A stretch of DNA of 24,484 nucleotides from a virus, in IMG/VR virus record IMGVR_UViG_3300032278_000114, positions 1-24,484 of that record; one strand, given 5' to 3'. Of the stretch, positions 22,727-24,484 are shown piece after piece (positions within the stretch are counted from its first letter, which is position 1; the number at the start of each line of letters is the position of its first letter). A program made the position numbers and the translations under genes. Below the pieces are notes generated by a model. It was not told the origin of the DNA, made no database searches, and saw only the letters and a list, made by a program, of their open reading frames with translations.

Positions 22727-23892
22727 TGCCTGAAGCGAATGGTGTCCCGATTCGCCTTGTACATGAGAATGGCTCTTTGACGGAGTTGATGGCTACAGAA
22801 ATCAACCTCAATGTTGACCGTAAGATATCCGGTCACTCTATGCCCGGTACTGGTGGTATGCTATGGGGATTGGAATTCAATGTGCCTAATTCCATGATAG
22901 AAATAGAAGGAATCTTTACTGACGATAAAACCGCTATTGGTGCTACTGCTGGTATTGCTACTCTTGACTTCTCATGTGTCAAAAGGAATACAGGAGAACA
23001 ATTCGTTACAACTCAAAATATGACGGCCATTCTTACTGGTGCTAAGTTGAAATTGAAGGATGGTAATGGGTTAATTCATGAAATTCCCTTTGCCGCTTCT
23101 GCTGTTGGCAGTCATACTGCTTACTATGATTCAACTGGTAATGGTCAAGTTTTGATTAACAAAACGCAGTTGTTAGCGTTGGATGCGGAAACCCGTGCTG
23201 AGAGATTCGCGTTGACTATCAAGCAATTCATAGACGGCGAACTGTCTGCATATTTCTCTACTGCTCTTGTCCCTTCAGATTTTAATACAGATTTTACTAC
23301 TGCTGTTCTCAAGGTTACGCAGAAGGTAACAGGGGATGCTGGTAACCAACCGTATCCTATTTGGGATGGTTCTAGTGATGTACCATATGAATTTCTTCCG
23401 TGTTATTTCACCGTATTCTCTGGTGGTTCTAATGGTGTGCAGAAGTCTGCTGGTGACAAGGTACAGGATATGTATGGGATACTGAACAACAGTTCTAGAC
23501 ACCATGTGGACCCTGCAGAAATGGTCAAACGAGATTATACTGGCCCCGTAGGTATCTTTGGGTCTATTAAAGATACTGGGGCTTGGAGTGGTGTAGTAGG
23601 GGATTATATTGTAGGGATACAGATACCCTACAATTCTATGGTACAGGCTACAGCAGGGAGTGATAAGTATGTACCTCGTAATTTCTTTCGCAAAACTGGT
23701 TCTACTACAAAGACATCTGAAAAGGGTTCTGAAGCCAATGATGTATCCGTTAGTGCGAGTTTCACTACTGAAGGCCATGCAACGATGACTGGTGTGCAAG
23801 GGGCAGTTCACAAGATAGACATCACTTACGAGGCCGGTCAAGCGGTCTATGGTTTCGTACTACTATTCGCTCCTATAGATAAGATACTTTGA
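22726..23892 (+). CDS. Tail tip / distal tail protein candidate
   Basis: 388 residues, coupled to the tape measure by a TGATG overlap. Starts PEANGVPIRLVHENGSLTEL, continues with ATEINLNVDRKISGHSMPGT and a WGLEFNVPNSMIEIEGIFTD strand region that resembles the ring domain of distal tail proteins. Later KKTQLLALDAETRAERFALT-like helix text (INKTQLLALDAETRAERF) and many Gly/Ser/Thr-rich strands follow; the last segment is beta-rich and hydrophobic (YGFVLLFAPIDKIL). The position after the tape measure is that of Dit or a baseplate hub protein. No specific motif secures it; a tail-fibre base is the alternative. Confidence 0.55.
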   Translation: MPEANGVPIRLVHENGSLTELMATEINLNVDRKISGHSMPGTGGMLWGLEFNVPNSMIEIEGIFTDDKTAIGATAGIATLDFSCVKRNTGEQFVTTQNMTAILTGAKLKLKDGNGLIHEIPFAASAVGSHTAYYDSTGNGQVLINKTQLLALDAETRAERFALTIKQFIDGELSAYFSTALVPSDFNTDFTTAVLKVTQKVTGDAGNQPYPIWDGSSDVPYEFLPCYFTVFSGGSNGVQKSAGDKVQDMYGILNNSSRHHVDPAEMVKRDYTGPVGIFGSIKDTGAWSGVVGDYIVGIQIPYNSMVQATAGSDKYVPRNFFRKTGSTTKTSEKGSEANDVSVSASFTTEGHATMTGVQGAVHKIDITYEAGQAVYGFVLLFAPIDKIL

Positions 23893-23902
23893 TGGTGGAA
23901 AT

Positions 23903-24484
23903 ATGGCAGTTATTGGTCGTAGGAATCACGCTTTGGCATTCAATGGTGTGAATGATAGTATCATCATACCTCAAGGTCGTATGACCAGATTGGGTCAAGC
24001 GACCACAGAGGGTACTAAGAGTCCGTTACCCATACTAGGCGAGAGTGCGCATGGTACGAAGGATGGAGATTTGCTCTCTGGTGAGTTCTACGATACCATG
24101 ACTATCGAGGCTTGGGTCATACCTGATTGTGGTGGGGTGATTGTAGAAAAAGAGGGAATGTTCTCTCTCAGCATAGGTAATGTGGATACCCCCGGTCCTG
24201 CTGTCTTTGAAGTTTTGATTGATACTCCTGCCGGTTTAGAGACAGTTCGCCTCGCTACTGCTACTGATGCTACTACTAGGTATGAGGGTACAGTATACCC
24301 CCCTGCTAATCTAGGCGGCATGCATGATTCCTACAACAGATTCACGAATTCTGATGACGGTACATCTCTCAATATCAACCATCGCCCACTCATACATGTG
24401 GTAGCGTCATTGAATACTACTAGTGCTGTCTTATCCATCAATGGGGAAATAATGGTCAGGAAGGAAATGAAGAACAAGGATTTC
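23903..24484 (+). CDS. LamG-like tail or adhesion protein, 3'-truncated
   Basis: 194 codons from ATG 23903, after GGTGG (23894-23898), open to the window end, so the C-terminus is missing. The start AVIGRRNHALAFNGVNDSII, then FYDTMTIEAWVIPDCGGVIV and IHVVASLNTTSAVLSINGEI are hallmarks of a LamG/concanavalin-A-like jelly roll (AFNGxNDyI, mTIEAWV, VxxxlNG). Such domains in tail genes bind surface sugars or proteins and often form the receptor-binding part. Position after the tail-tip candidate fits. The size of the complete protein cannot be told from this window. Confidence 0.7.
   Translation, partial: MAVIGRRNHALAFNGVNDSIIIPQGRMTRLGQATTEGTKSPLPILGESAHGTKDGDLLSGEFYDTMTIEAWVIPDCGGVIVEKEGMFSLSIGNVDTPGPAVFEVLIDTPAGLETVRLATATDATTRYEGTVYPPANLGGMHDSYNRFTNSDDGTSLNINHRPLIHVVASLNTTSAVLSINGEIMVRKEMKNKDF

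Noticed and set aside
23275-23841. Reverse-strand 188-residue open frame
   Set aside because: Lies entirely opposite the tail-tip gene, which has the correct start, overlap and strand; no start signal seen.
1-24484. CRISPR arrays, tRNAs, insertion sequences, integrase or attachment sites
   Set aside because: No spaced repeats, cloverleaf-like sequence, inverted terminal repeats or recombinase motifs were found by eye; all tandem repeats seen are inside coding regions.

Overview
The window is a contiguous piece of the structural (late) module of a tailed virus (Caudoviricetes-type, HK97-fold capsid), all on the + strand and almost gap-free. The order is the textbook one for a long-tailed, siphovirus-like morphogenesis block: large terminase (5' end cut off by the window edge), portal, prohead protease and scaffold, major capsid protein, small head proteins, head-tail adaptor and completion proteins, tail tube, G/GT-type tail assembly chaperones, tape measure, tail-tip protein, and a LamG-like tail protein cut off by the right edge. 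No integrase, replication gene, tRNA, CRISPR array or insertion sequence was seen. No gene-free stretch exceeds about 75 bases.

The host cannot be proven from this window. Starts are preceded by strong GAGGTGA / GGAGG Shine-Dalgarno boxes, GTG and TTG starts are used, arginine is often AGA/AGG, proteins are acidic and rich in zinc ribbons, and a TTTAATATA box precedes the protease gene. Together these fit an archaeal tailed virus, perhaps of marine planktonic archaea (a magrovirus-like virus), but this is inference.

Layout: 1-4240 DNA packaging and portal, with a LAGLIDADG-type endonuclease gene between terminase and portal. 4281-5303 three small acidic or coiled-coil proteins. 5323-11427 one 2034-residue protein that carries a degenerate DNA-ligase-like nucleotidyltransferase domain near its C-terminus. 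11472-14005 protease, an in-frame nested scaffold, and major capsid. 14043-16084 small head or accessory proteins, including a HeH/SAP-like helical domain and a zinc ribbon. 16087-20567 adaptor, tail completion and tail tube. 20577-21887 a SAP-domain acidic protein and a tail chaperone pair joined by a canonical GGGTTTT -1 frameshift site. 21887-24484 a very short tape measure, a tail-tip candidate and the start of a LamG-domain protein.

The most notable points are the giant pseudo-ligase protein in the head module, the G/GT frameshift, the protease/scaffold reading frame joined across an A6 run with an internal ribosome binding site, and a shared C-terminal peptide in two different head-module proteins.
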